Shown one piece after another: positions 25,242 to 36,945 of a stretch of DNA of 64,000 nt. The notes beneath the pieces were generated by a model that did no database searches, had not been told where the DNA came from, and saw only the letters and a list, made by a program, of their open reading frames with translations. Positions within the stretch are counted from its first letter, which is position 1; each line of letters opens with the position of its first letter. Position numbers and translations under genes: made by a program. The DNA comes from Patellaria atrata CBS 101060 (lineage: Eukaryota > Ascomycota > Dothideomycetes > Patellariales > Patellariaceae): the NCBI GenBank assembly GCA_010093705.1, contig MU006097.1:796298-860297 (forward strand). The letters are read 5' to 3'.

Positions 25242-26033
25242 ATGGGTGGTTCAATCTCGAAAATGATGAACAGGATCTTCGGATCGAAGGAGATGCGCTT
25301 GTTGATGTTGGGTCTGGATGCTGCGGGCAAGACAAGTACGCACATCTTCAACCCAGATATTCAAAACAGATCATTCATGTTATATATTCACAATCGCTGA
25401 TATGGAGTTCTACAATAGCTATCCTCTACAAGCTCAAGCTTGACCAAGAGGTCACTACCATCCCCACAGTGGGATTTAACGTCGAGACTGTTACCTACAA
25501 GAACACGAAGTTCAACGTTTGGGATGTTGGTGGTCAGGACAAGATTCGGCCTCTCTGGAGGCATTACTTCTCCGGTACTTCCAAGACCCCTCGACCCTCA
25601 CCAGTCGCGAGCCAGTCCTATGCTTTCAGGTGAACGGTTTAGCTAATACAATATATGCAGGCACACAAGGGCTCATCTTCGTCATTGACTCCAGCGACCG
25701 CGAGCGCATTGAGGAAGCCCGCACCGAACTCGCCCGCATCATCCAAGATCGGGAGATGAAGGATGCGATCCTCCTTGTGTTTGCGAACAAGCAAGACATC
25801 ACTGGAGCTATGAAGCCCAAGGACGTCTCAGACAGACTACAGTTGGAGAAGATCGCAAAGGATCACGTGTGGAAAGTTGAGCCCAGCTGTGCCACAACTG
25901 GTGAGGGTATCTTCGAGGGCCTGGTACGTACACACAATCCACACAATCTCAGCAGGGGATGTAATGAGTGAATCGGTGACTGATTGACATGTAGCATTGG
26001 CTCTCCGCAAATGCCAAACTCCCTCCCAAATGA
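25242..26033 (+). CDS. ARF6: ADP-ribosylation factor 6-type small GTPase (fungal ArfB)
   Basis: Four exons (25242-25335, 25419-25574, 25661-25923, 25995-26033) close to 183 residues. MGGSISK gives Gly2 for myristoylation, GLDAAGKT at 24-31 is the P-loop, then the switch [17 protein letters not shown] and FANKQD. It is closer to ARF6 than ARF1: [23 protein letters not shown], the DREMKDAI segment and [13 protein letters not shown] all match ARF6. ARF6/ArfB controls endocytosis and polarised growth at the plasma membrane. The last exon codes only [12 protein letters not shown]. Confidence 0.95.
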
Positions 26034-26623
26034 GGTCTCACCAGTAACGTTGCCTTGATCTAACGCATCGCTTCTTGCTATCGTCACACTACCCAACACC
26101 TTGTTTTCCGTGCCTCAAAACCCCGTCATGTCATGTATCATCTGGTTCTGCATATACCCATCTTCGATTCTCCGTCCCCTATTCACAAGAACAAGTTTAA
26201 TTCTATTACGAAGCGAGTCACTCGGTGTTAGCGTCTCATTTGTCTGGTCTGGGATGACGGCCACCTTTCTAGTTATGGGTTTGGCATTTTCCTGTTTATC
26301 AGTTTGGGGACCATTGTGCGGACTTGTCTGATGTCATCCGCTTCAGTAGCATAATATTCAAGGTGTTGGGGTTTCTGTTTGGCGTGCTCTAGTTCTCGTC
26401 CTTCGATATATGACTGAGGCTAGTACATAATGATATCCCCTGCTTTGGGGCATTTTCCACTGGAAATATGTTTTGCTTGCACGTTTGGAATTGTTTTGTA
26501 CGTATCCGTCACAGGTGAACATCATCGATTGCGCAAGCACCCCGAAGAGTTCGTTATCAATTTGTCTACACCAGATGCTCGACGTCAACTCCTCACTCAC
26601 ATCCGCCATCTCCCCCTCACCAG
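26034..26623. other. Convergent 3' spacer
   Basis: 590 bp between the converging ARF6 and mannose-6-phosphate isomerase genes. No supported feature apart from expected 3' UTRs. Confidence 0.45.
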
Positions 26624-28202
26624 TCAATTATGGTTTAACTCGCAAAACGCCTTGAACGTCACAAACTCCTCCCCTTCCGCCTCAAGGACCAACTCCGCCG
26701 TCGCCCCGACAAAATACACATACCCTTCCTGCACCTCCTGCTGCTTCGGTCCCACGCTGATCTTCCCCCTTCCCCTCGTACAGATGACAATACTAGGCCC
26801 CTGAATCGGTTCAAACGTCGCCTTTGCCCCCTCCCTCTTCAGCTCCGTCCTAACGACCGCAAACTCCTCGATCGGGGGATCATACAAAGTCGCGCTGCTG
26901 TTAGCCGAGTACGCGGCCGCATTAAGCGCGACGTAGGGATACGGCACGGGCTCCATTTTCTGCTCCTCGATCGGCGCATACGAGTACGTGAGCATGGTCG
27001 TGAGGGTGTCGACGTCCTTGAACTTGGGCGTGAAGCCGGCGCGCACGACGTTGTCGGACGACGCCATGCACTCGATTATGTCGCCGGAGAGGTAGGCGTG
27101 GATGTCGTCCGCGCGGAGGAACATGGCTTCGCCGACGGTCAGCTTCACGTAGTTGAGGAAGAAGAAGACGAAGAGGCCAATGTCGTTCGGGAACTGCGTG
27201 TTTAGGCGCTCGATCACGGATGCGAGCTCTTCGCCGGAGTTGGAGGCGGGGCCGCCGGCCGCGAAGAACGCGCCGGAGGATGAGGCGAGCGTGATGAGGT
27301 CTTTGGCTGCCGAGGCGATGGCGTCTTTGTTGGTGTTCATGAGGGCTGTGAAGAGCTTTTGGAGCGCTTCTTTGTTGGTCTTGATGTCGGATTCCGAGGT
27401 GGAGGTCTCTTTACCCTTGATTGTGGTTTCGAAGGCGTGGGCGGCGTCTTCGCCGACGAGCCAGCGGAGGGGCTGCACCGTCGAGAGGAAGTGCGATATT
27501 TCGGCCAAGGGACGGAAGCCGCAGAGGCCGTCGAAGGGGGTGATGGCGATGGTCATTTCGGGCTTGTGGTTGTCGTCTGATATGTGTTAGATTCTATATC
27601 TACCCTTTAGGGGAGAGTAAGGGAAGGGGCAAAGCGAAAGGGAATTAAGCACCAGGATAGTTCTTGGGGTCCTTTGCGTGCAGTTGCTCAGCGAGCTTCT
27701 TATTAGGATGAGCCTGAATGCTCAAGGCCTTTCCGATAGAGAGGACTTTGAACAGGAAAGGGAGTTTTTCGCCGTACTTCTCCGCGATCTCCTGAGTCAT
27801 GAGAGCCTTGTTGGTCTGAACGAGGTCAAGCAGGGTGCGTTTGGTCTCGACATCCTTGGATGGGTTGGAGGGGTGAGTTCCCATCCATAACTGACGTTAC
27901 TGTGAGATGATCGATTTCATATTGCAGAGGAAGTTGATAATACCTCTGCGTACGGTTTTTCCTCCTGAACTGTTAGGTCATCGGAGGGAGTTGCAGCTGC
28001 AAAACGAGCTGCTGCTGATTCTTTGCCAATCTTTCCTGCGCATATTCAGTTTGAAGTATCTTTGCTGCCAATTGAAAGCCCCGCAAAGGGACGACGCACC
28101 CCAGTCATAGCTGTTCACACCTGGAGAGTGGTTAGTAATCTGTTCTATGAGGGGGTTTGATATTTAGATACCGCATTGGAGTCTGATTAATGGAATCTGC
28201 AT
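26624..28202 (-). CDS. Mannose-6-phosphate isomerase (type I, zinc)
   Basis: Five exons (28202-28172, 28120-28100, 28035-27944, 27890-27653, 27576-26624) close to 444 residues. The enzyme interconverts fructose-6-phosphate and mannose-6-phosphate, feeding GDP-mannose for wall mannan and glycosylation. Family marks are GVNSYDWG at the start, [11 protein letters not shown], the metal-binding [15 protein letters not shown], and HKPEM, which is formed across intron 4. The C-terminal cupin end has [17 protein letters not shown]. Exon 2 is only 21 bp. Length and domain order are normal for type I enzymes. Confidence 0.95.
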
Positions 28203-28610
28203 TGTGATATAGGTTCAATTAGCTATTAAATGTTTCTTCGAGGAAATTTATGATGCAGTTTTTTTCTGCGGGATGTGTGATGCTGACCTGCATCCATCTC
28301 TCTAGTCCAAGTCCGGATTCAACGCCACAAAGGTTCGCGGGGGTTGAAATAAGGTTAGGTAGGAGAAGGACCGTTTAAGCTGCGGCCTGAGCGTTTCAGG
28401 CCTCTTTCATTCGTCCATGGTTTCCATTGTTTGTATAACTACAGCGCTCCTAGCAGTTGATTCTTCCCGTTCTTAACAAACCTTCCATTCCGTCTTGTCC
28501 TTTCTTATAATTTCTATCAGCTACAGTTGCGCCTTCGCTTTGTGAACTAGGGAAAAATCACTGAAGCTTGGGTTGTAAATGAACCTTTTACCTTTGGTTT
28601 ATCATATAAG
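28203..28610. promoter_or_regulatory. Bidirectional promoter region of PMI and SGF29
   Basis: 408 bp lie between the divergent start codons of the mannose-6-phosphate isomerase and SGF29 genes. The right half is pyrimidine-rich (about 28440-28540). No specific operator is recognised. Confidence 0.5.
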
Positions 28611-30345
28611 ATGGCTGCACGCAACCGTGGTCCTCGATCGGGACAGGTCAAAGATGATGCCAACGAAGAGAGAAACCTATGGAACCAATTGAGACAGGAC
28701 GCGAAAAAAGTGGACACTCTGGTGGTAAGCTTGTTTCTGACTTACCATCCACGCAGAAGACAGTCGAGGGTCGTCCTGTTGTTTCTATAAAAGAGTTGAA
28801 TCGTCCAAATCTATCGTCAACTTCGTCAGTGTATGCCAAAGACACTGCTTCGACAATCTCTCGAGAGGCTAGGATAAATCAGACCAGTGTTCCAGAAGGA
28901 ACTTGGGATAACATCTTTGAACCACTTCGTGAGACTGATAAAGATGCCCACACTTCGGCTTCAGCATCCAGTCTGTCAACGGCGATTACAGGCATCGAGA
29001 GTCCTGGGGCTACACGAGCATCGTCCTCTAGGTCGTCGAGTGCAGTTTCGGGCCTTGAGCATCTTTCAACGACTCCTGCTTCGATTGCTGGCCCGTCGGA
29101 TGCAGTTACAGATAGAGAGGGAGGCCCGACTCCTCCAGCAGCAGACAGCAGAGCAGAATATTTGCAACTACTCTGGAACTACATTCGGGAACTCGAACTT
29201 GGAGTTGACAAGCAGAAGGAAACTTTTGAATTGCTCTCGTTCTACAAGCTCAAACTAACATTCGTTTCCACCCAGGCCAAATCAGACGAGATCATGATGA
29301 AGGTCGAACAGCTCGATAGAGAGCAAGAAGAGCACAAAGGTCTAGACACCCTTTCCCATCCTAAGTCTTGTTCCCCTAACAATATTGACAGCCCGTTACG
29401 GCTCCGACAACCCAGACATCGACGACCAACTCGAAAAACTCCACCGCGATAACGTCCGCCTCTGCAGCCAGATCGAAGAACTCACGACCGGCGAATCCGA
29501 CACGCAGCTCTCCATCACCAGCTCCCTCGAGCTCCTCGCCGCCCTACGCGAATCTAGCGAAGCAGACGTAGCCTCCCGGACCGCTTCCTCAGGTAGCAAA
29601 CCGTCGCGGAACCCGAAGCGCAAGTCCGAAGCTACCAGCGTTCAAGACGATAGAGAGAGCATCGTGGCAGACAGCCCCGGCGTGCCCTCGCCCAAAGTTG
29701 CCGTCTCGAAGGACGTGAGCAGGCTCATGGGGAAGACCTCCAGCCGCGCGGGATCCGTCCCCGCGACCAGAGAAGCAAGCGTGAAAGCCGAAGAAAGGGA
29801 CGGCGACGGAAAAAGTACTACTACCCCCTCTCCACCCCAACCTCCCTTTCCCACCTCCTACCCCCAACACCGAACCCAAACACGCTAACACCACCACAGC
29901 ATCCCTTCCCCGCCTCCCAATCGGCACCGAAGTCTTCTACCGCAACAAAAAATCCTCCCCCGAAGGAGAAGGCATGCTCTACATCGTAACCTCGATCCTC
30001 GACCCGCCGTCCAACCCCTCCTCCACCGCGCCGCCGAAACCCCGCCGCTACGAGATCAAAGACGCCGACGCCGAGTCCACCAACCCCGGCCCCATCAAAG
30101 CCTACCCCCGCGACATCATCCAGATCCCCCAGTCCAACGCCAACCTGCCCGATATAGCCGGCGTCGCGGGACACGGGAAACGAGTCCTCGCTCTGTATCC
30201 TGATACCACTACTTTCTACAAGGCGGAATTGATCGGAGGGAACCCTAGCGAGGGCTATGTCAAGTTGAGGTTTGAGGGCGAGGAGAACGATGTTGTGGAT
30301 AAGGAGGTTGAGAGGAGGTATGTGTTGCCGGATGTGGGGAAGTGA
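28611..30345 (+). CDS. SGF29: SAGA-associated factor 29 (tandem tudor)
   Basis: Four exons (28611-28724, 28757-29339, 29392-29814, 29900-30345) close to 521 residues. The C-terminal part has the Sgf29 tandem-tudor marks: GTEVFYRNK, then a first tudor with a Pro-rich loop, and the diagnostic RVLALYPDTTTFYKAEL. This domain reads H3K4me2/3 and brings SAGA to promoters. The middle has coiled-coil segments (RELELGVDKQKETFELL and the QLDREQEEHK region), and the N-terminal third is a disordered Ser/Thr/Ala-rich stretch, longer than in yeast. Intron 1 is only 32 bp by the nearest acceptor, near the lower limit for fungi, so the exon 2 start may differ slightly. Confidence 0.88.
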
Positions 30346-30925
30346 GGGTTTGACCAGGGAGGCTTGATGGGGGGGCGTTATGTGCAAGGCAACGGTGGTA
30401 TTCTTGGAAAATTAAGTCTAGAACGAGCGGCGGAGTGGTGCTCTGACTATAAATGCCCCGTCGTGGGCCTTAGCTAGGGGAGGTGCGCATAAAGTATGCA
30501 TAGATATCCTTATTTGAGATAAAGCAGAAAAAAAGTATATTTCCCTCCAAGAACGATATTGAATTGAAACTAGGTTACATTGCACAACAAACCCAAACAC
30601 GGAGCATTTTCCCTATTATCTATCTACGTGTCGAAAATGCGGCCCATAGCCTCGTTCCGAGTGGTAAAGGCCGGGTAACACTAAGAAAAATACAACATAC
30701 GACACAGTGATCCTGAGATTTACTCACCCAAAATCTACTATGTCATATGAATAAGATCAAGCGCTCATTTGTCGTTTCTAGCACTGCTAGTATTGTCATT
30801 AAGCCGTCTTCCTATCGCTTATGAACAGCTGCTTTACGGTCGCTGCTCACCGTCTCTGTCCATGGTCTTCGCTTATCCCGCGCATATGCTTCTCCCAAGG
30901 GCGGAACAAAAAGTTTGTAGACTTT
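30346..30925. other. Convergent 3' spacer
   Basis: 580 bp between the converging SGF29 and V-ATPase subunit c genes. No frame or motif worth calling. Confidence 0.45.
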
Positions 30926-31640
30926 CTAGCACTCGCTCATATCGGCACGGGAATTCATCAATAGTGCGACGATGAGACCGTAAAGACCTATTTCGACTGT
31001 TAAGAATGCATAGACGTGTAGTGGTCATTGATAACGTACCCAGGACTTCGGCAAAAATGAGAATCAAAATCATGCCGACGAACAATCTCGGTTGTTGGGC
31101 AGTTCCACGTACACCAGCATCACCGACAATACCGATAGCAAAGCCAGCGGCAAGACCGGCAAGACCAACAGAAAGACCCGCACCGAGCTGGATGAATCCC
31201 GTATAAAGCGACGTTTCTTGTTTCAGATTATTGGAGATGAGCACGGAAACGACGAGACCGTAGATGGCAATGATACCGGCCATAATAACGGGGATAATGT
31301 CTGATATCTGTTATTTCAATGTCCTTTCAACCACTAAAATGTTTATGCGTACTCTTAACGATCAAATCTGGTCGAAGGACACCCATTGCTGAGATACCAA
31401 CACCGGCCTTGGCGGTACCGTAAGCGGCGCCGAAGCAGGTGAACACAATGGCTGAGGTACAACCCATCGCTCCGAAAAAGGGCTAAAGAGCTCATGTCAG
31501 ATTATGATCCAGTCTGATGATGCTACTTGATGGGTATTGGGCGTGGAAGATTTCTCCGTGTACGCTCCTTAGGCGGCGAAACGTTCGTGATGGAAGGTAT
31601 GTTGGTTAACTTACGGCATAAACAGGGCTGTCAACATTCT
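30926..31640 (-). CDS. VMA3: V-type ATPase proteolipid subunit c (first coding exon unresolved)
   Basis: Exons at 31640-31615, 31482-31353, 31300-31040 and 30987-30926 join in frame. They give a four-helix proteolipid: VDSPVYAPFFGAMG, then [37 protein letters not shown], and the proton-carrying Glu in ILIFAEVLG, ending [12 protein letters not shown]. It matches subunit c (Vma3) rather than c' (Vma11), so it forms the rotor ring acidifying the vacuole. The start is not clear. The only upstream ATG nearby (31793) precedes a strong GTAAGT donor, but joining it to the visible acceptors gives a stop at once. A 5' exon further upstream, an unusual splice or a sequence error are all possible. Confidence 0.88.
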
Positions 31641-32219
31641 CTATTAGCTGTATTCTCTTTTGTACAATGATATGAACGCAGGATCAATATGTTACAGTCG
31701 CCCTTATAAGCTCAAGCTTATCTCAAAAGCAACTCCGCTGCCTGCGTTCGTTATTGTCAGGGAGAGCACTTACCAAGCGTCTGAGATAACCATCTTGCCG
31801 GCTTTGTTTGAACTTTCCTAGAAAGGGGGACGATTTAATGACGGGAATATAGGGATGGAGATAGTAACGGTTGTAGTGGATGGGTTGCTGGGGGTGATAG
31901 ATGGATGACGGATGCTTTGAGGTTTGAGCAGAGTGAAAGCTGGAGACGAGAATGGCTTGGCGCACTACCTGCACTGCGCTAACGTCAAAGCTCCAGACAT
32001 TTAAGAAACTTCTTAACTTACCAGTCAAACTTTGCTATAACTCAGTCACAATCGCAATCGCAATCGCAATATCAATAGGTACTCCGCACTATTCTACTAT
32101 ATAGTTTCATAGTCAGCTAATCTTCTTCTTAGAGGGCGAGCTCACGCAAGGAACCCTCTATTAAACCCCTGAAACCCGAAGCTTTTTGCGCACCGCACTT
32201 CTCGTCGAATAATTATAAA
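31641..32219. promoter_or_regulatory. Upstream region shared by VMA3 and SNU13
   Basis: Divergent spacer that must hold the VMA3 5' exon or leader and both promoters. It contains a GTAAGT donor on the minus strand at about 31773 and a short hexanucleotide repeat. A TATAAAA lies directly before the SNU13 ATG, too close to act as a TATA box for it. Confidence 0.45.
32050..32070. repeat. Short hexanucleotide repeat (AATCGC)3
   Basis: Three and a half copies of AATCGC in the VMA3/SNU13 spacer. A small microsatellite. Confidence 0.8.
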
Positions 32220-32984
32220 ATGGCAGACCAGAATGACGTCTCCGCCGCATGGCCCCTTGCAGATCCTCGTACGTATATACTTTCCCCAGAAAGAAAGAAT
32301 AGGGAGCCTTCACGAGGATATTGTAGCTGACTATCCCATATAGCGCTAGCACAACAGATCCTCGACCTTGTGCAGCAAGCCTCGCACTATAAGCAGTTGC
32401 GCAAAGGTGCCAACGAGTACGTACAAATCCTCGCCTTCACATTGCTCCTTTCTCTAGAACTCGTTACTCGAACCTGGATTTAAACCTGGTGCTGAAACTT
32501 TTTCAAAACCTAAGCGCACATATATTCCTAATTAAACCTCAACTTTTAGGTCAAGGCCTAATACTAACAAAAACTCCAGAGCGACAAAGACGCTGAATCG
32601 AGGTGTCTCCGAAATTATCATCCTCGCGGCTGATACCTCCCCCCTCGCAATCCTCCTTGTAAGCTCCCTCCTTCAGCTTGATACATCCAAAGTGATTTGT
32701 GCTCCCGCTAACGATGCGTAGCATCTCCCTCTTCTTTGTGAGGACAAGAACGTCCCCTACGTCTACGTCCCGAGCGTAAGTCTTACCACTTCCCATATGC
32801 GTTCACAGTTTAGAACCCCCCAGGTACACAGAGGCTAACATTCAACCCATAGAAAATGGCTCTGGGTCGTGCCTGCGGCGTCAGCCGTCAGGTTATTGCG
32901 GTATCGATTACGACAAACGAGGGCTCAGATCTTCAAGGCCAGGTTAGGGCCCTTAAGGATAAGGTTGAGAGACTTATGATATAA
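32220..32984 (+). CDS. SNU13: SNU13 / NHP2-like 13-kDa RNA-binding protein (15.5K)
   Basis: Five exons (32220-32268, 32344-32416, 32580-32658, 32722-32775, 32853-32984) close to 128 residues, the standard length. It is an L7Ae-family protein that binds K-turns in U4 snRNA and box C/D snoRNAs, so it serves both the spliceosome and rRNA modification. The family core is nearly unchanged: YKQLRKGANEATKTLNRG, LHLPLLCEDKNVPYVYVPS and LGRACGVSRQVIA. Intron 2 is the longest (163 bp). Genes for such proteins sometimes host snoRNAs in introns; I could not identify one here. Confidence 0.96.
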
Positions 32985-34826
32985 GAGATGAGGCGAGAAG
33001 GATGAGCTATGAGAATAGGATATCCGAATATAAGGGGTAGGTGAAAGAGATATGAATGCTTGATGAACCCTTGAGGCATTGGGATTCTCCATATCACGAT
33101 TATACCAGGAATGAAATTGAATTCAAATGGAAGATAGGGTGCTTATGTGCCTCCATTGCAAAGTAGGAGTTGAAATGCGTGAAGATGTAGACCTTACCAA
33201 GATTTACTAAATGTCATCCACCTATGTGTAGGATTAATCTACTTCATTACTTTCCTTCAGCCATCAATTCGTGAAGTGTTATGACTTCATACAATCTGTA
33301 GTTTGAATTGCTCCTTGACCAACTATGCCAGGGTGGACTTTTCCTTCTCACTAATTATTTTGTAATAGGAAAAGCTTTGGTTCAAAGATATTCTTCACCC
33401 CTATCTAAGTTCTTGAATGCCTCATCAGTGTATACGTTGAAGGGTATATAATCTAAGACTGTAAGTAGGTGTGAAACAGAACAGTAATGATATATACCAT
33501 ATTGAGCCATTCCATATCATGATACCGCAGCGGCTGGTAATATTCCCGACAAAGGGAACCATTTACGAAGGAGTGGATCGTAAATAAAGACAGTGGACTA
33601 TTGAAAGTATCAGTAGTAATGATAGATACACCTATAGTGGCTGCTATAGCATGAAATTATAGAGTATAAATGGAATGGTAATTTCCTATTATGTAAAGGT
33701 GGAAATTTGATTAGCCTAATCTATAGTCAGCAGTTTATTAAGCTGCAGCAGAATACGCAGGTCCTATTAAATGGAAGATAATTCTCCGCAATATGAAACA
33801 CCAAACATAGCCGCTGAGGATAGCTGAGGAACGGAATTAGAGAGACTCAACCTCACAACTGCGGTGATAGAATTGGCGCCGGAAAAACAAGAAAATGATA
33901 TCTAGACTTGCATAGTAGAGAAGTAGGATTGAAAGAGGAATAGAGGATTATTGGGATGTGATTGTTTTGGTGTTGATCAACTTGATCACACCTCCTTCTT
34001 CGAATTGTGATTGGCAAAAGACGTTGGATAAGCCAGGGTGAAGCGGCGGCTATAACCGTGATAGTCGTAACTTGTCATGCTATGGTAGAGACCGAGTTAA
34101 AGGCCATCTCGAAGCCATTCTTCCGCACTTCTCCAGTTTTGTCTTCTCCTGGTGGACGGTTGATTATTAGTGAACTCCAAGCGCGGGTCCAGCACTGACT
34201 CGAGTCTCAGGGACTTCCATTGTGAACTCGTTATATCTGACGAACATTCCCCGGAAGGAGGCCTCTGGAGACGAACTTCCAGCTCTGTCCTTTGAAATTT
34301 GCCACGTCCTTCTTGCTGTATTGTCCATGACATCTGCGTCGCGGGAAGTCACAGTACAAGTCTCACAGATAAGGTACCTGTCTTACAATACCAAGGGGTA
34401 CTGGTACCGGTCCCCTCACTTTCTCGACGTATCGATACGTGAGACGTGAGGTGGAGGCGTCCAGTCTACGGTAGAACTGCTGTGGCCGTACGCGACAACT
34501 TCAACACCACAACTTCAGATCGATTCTTCCACATCCAACAATCCGGCCAGCAAGCAAGATCTTTATTATTGATTGGCGACGGCGTGTGATTTGTTTCCAT
34601 TCAAACATATTGGTCCGCAGGTCGGAACCAATCTATCTGTTCTCCCAAAGACCCAAACGCGAGCCTGAAACCACAGGGGCAGAAGTCTGGCCAGCTTGGG
34701 GTCCGCGCCCTTTAGATTTTGTCCAAATTCAGCAATAGAGTCTGAGAGTCTCCAGGACCAGCAATAACTGCATCACCACTTCTCTGCAAGCCGGATCATG
34801 TGTACGTGGAGGATTCATATTCGACC
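32985..34826. other. Intergenic region, 1.8 kb, AT-rich in the middle
   Basis: About 33000-33960 is visibly AT-rich and full of stops in all frames, with no motif. About 34470-34800 is more balanced and is the leader of the next gene. No transposon ends or RNA gene seen. Confidence 0.4.
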
Positions 34827-34845
34827 ATGTCTCCTCAACCGATAA
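34798..34845 (+). promoter_or_regulatory. Overlapping upstream ORF (15 codons)
   Basis: An ATG at 34798 opens a 15-codon frame ending TAA at 34843-34845, in a different frame and overlapping the main ATG at 34827. If the mRNA includes it, scanning ribosomes would meet it first and main-frame translation would drop. Seen in sequence; regulation is inference. Confidence 0.5.
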
Positions 34846-35936
34846 CTTCTTCTCCTCCGTCCGGTGAAAGGACGCGAAGTGAAGAAGCGGACGTCATGTT
34901 ACCTCGACAACAGCTGCTTCAGAGCCCTCGTCTACTTGCGACCCTTGATGAGCAGATCTCTGACGATCTCTCACATTCACAGATTGAGCAACACGAAGGG
35001 TCTCACGTGGAAAGGGTTCTTCACGAACCGAATCCCCGCCCTGTAACCCCTCGAGCGGCGACAGACCCTTCAATACTTCTTCATCCCCACAACCCACTGT
35101 CTTCGCAACCTCGTAACCGATCACCTTACTCGAGAAGTCACCTGCGATCACACTCGAGCTCTGGCCCACTCAGTGCCCCGCCTATGGCCAGAGCCCGCTC
35201 ACTACCTTCAGTAAACACCTCAGGTCAACTATCTCCTCTTCCACGACTTCGTTCCTCAAGCCCTCTTCGATCTCCCGGTCGCCCTCGAAGCCCATTGAGA
35301 TCCTCTCTCGACGAGCTATACCCACTACCAATGACACCTACATTATCCGGCTTCGATATCGAAAGTATATCTGAGGATTCCGTCCTCGATATCACCCCGC
35401 GTCCTGCATCTGAGAGGTCCTACACTGGACCACTCCAAGTGCTCTCGATGAGCCACAGCAACAGTCTCCCCCGAACTCGACGACGGCCAGCATCTCCACT
35501 TCATCAAGTTACAAGCATGCCATTTGGAAGCAATGGCCCAAGCACACCGACCTCGGCAACAAGCTCACCCTCGCTCTTAGCAACCAAGTTCAACGAAGCG
35601 TTTCCCATGAGCCATTACCCGTCCTCATTCTCCTCGTCATCCGTACCTTCCACGCCTACCTCAATTCGATCACGCAGCCCCAGCATCTCAAGTCTCGAGA
35701 CCATTCCCGATTCACCTGACGCGGAAGAAGCAGCGATTGAGGAGGACAATATGGCACGTTTGAAAGCTGCAGCGGAGGCAGCGGAGAATGGAGATAACTT
35801 CAAGGTCGAACCTCCCCGTGGACGTAGCTTCGGTTTCGGAAATCGCGACAAGCGCAAGCGATGGAGTGTCTGCGGAGCGGAACGTAGGGGTGATTTGAAC
35901 CTCGACACGATCTGGGAGGACGGAAAGGATGCGTAA
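34827..35936 (+). CDS. Ser/Pro-rich disordered protein, unknown function
   Basis: A single-exon frame of 369 codons from ATG 34827. The composition is dominated by Ser, Pro and Arg, with many SP and RSxSP-like sites (for example SPGRPRSPLRSS and RSRSPSISS), so a phosphoregulated disordered protein is likely. The C-terminal ~70 residues are more ordered: a short helix rich in Glu/Ala (AEEAAIEEDNMARLKAAAEA), then RGRSFGFGNRDKRKRWSVCG and a final DLNLDTIWEDGKDA. These conserved-looking blocks support a true gene. I do not recognise the family. The frame is open upstream to 34800 without ATG. Confidence 0.7.
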   Translation: MSPQPITSSPPSGERTRSEEADVMLPRQQLLQSPRLLATLDEQISDDLSHSQIEQHEGSHVERVLHEPNPRPVTPRAATDPSILLHPHNPLSSQPRNRSPYSRSHLRSHSSSGPLSAPPMARARSLPSVNTSGQLSPLPRLRSSSPLRSPGRPRSPLRSSLDELYPLPMTPTLSGFDIESISEDSVLDITPRPASERSYTGPLQVLSMSHSNSLPRTRRRPASPLHQVTSMPFGSNGPSTPTSATSSPSLLATKFNEAFPMSHYPSSFSSSSVPSTPTSIRSRSPSISSLETIPDSPDAEEAAIEEDNMARLKAAAEAAENGDNFKVEPPRGRSFGFGNRDKRKRWSVCGAERRGDLNLDTIWEDGKDA

Positions 35937-36945
35937 AGCACTCAATCTGCGTCTCCAAGCGACAGAACACATCACACACACTTATACCAGAATATAAATA
36001 TATCGGAACCCCACTGGAAACGGATTGCATTTTCATTCAACAGTCACATACGGAGGCTTCTGTGGCTCATAGTAAACCGGTGTTTTCGGAGTTTTGCTCT
36101 TTTACTTACTCACTTTACGGGACGATTGCATGGTTGCATGAGAGCCACGATACCCACGCTGATTAATGGAGCAGCACTTGAATGGTTAGGCACAGGCTTT
36201 GTAGTTTAACACTCATACTGATGGATGAATCGAATGGAATTAGATATACGAAAAGCGAAAGTCCCCTCTTTGTTGTGTATTTTGTGAGATCTTGAAAATC
36301 CGTGTCGCTCTCGAGATGCTAGATACAAATATTTTCCCTGCTCCGACTCACTTTCCTTTCCTCTTTTACCATTGAGACAATCTCCATTTATGGCACCCGC
36401 ATCGCTTCCGTTTCCAATTCAGCGTGCTCCTCTTTTGCGTCCAGCCATACTGCACTATCACGTCCTCATCTTCCATCACCAACTACATAACCTCCTTCGA
36501 CATTCTCTCTTTGCCGCCTTCTTCCTCCCCTTCCTTCCAAAAGGATTTCCCTAGCTCGGAAAATTAAACTTACAGCTAAGGCTCCATTAAATTCTATCCT
36601 CGAATCCCTTTTCTCGATCAAGGGTTCTATACGCCAGGACATTGTAGCGAGATGTGAGTTCCCCAGAGCGTTAGGGGCGTGAATTTGGGGTCTCGTTCCA
36701 AGGGGATGTGTCTGTATGAAGAACGCGTTGTACGGGTCTATACCTTAGCCTGTTATGCAATCTTATGGGTATACAGCGGAGAGGAAGGCCATGTGGACAG
36801 GAAGGGTACGGTAACCTGCCGGTGCTACTGGGAAGGGAATGGGAGACGAGAGCTATCTCTAAAGTGAGAGTCGTCACTCCATATAAGCTCGAAATGCACA
36901 CGTAGTATGATCGACAAACCGACCAGTTCAAACTCCATCGCGCTT
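35937..36945. other. Convergent 3' spacer, 1 kb
   Basis: Lies between the stop of the Ser/Pro-rich gene and the stop of ELP2. Short frames at 36372-36554 and 36679-36867 lack motifs. Pyrimidine-rich near 36350-36550. Nothing else seen. Confidence 0.45.

Noticed and set aside
32460-32510. tRNA B-box-like sequence in SNU13 intron 2
   Set aside because: The conserved C of the B box is missing and no cloverleaf arms could be drawn.
33000-33960. AT-rich stretch as a RIP-mutated transposon
   Set aside because: No terminal repeats or transposase or reverse-transcriptase remnants could be seen; AT-richness alone is not enough.
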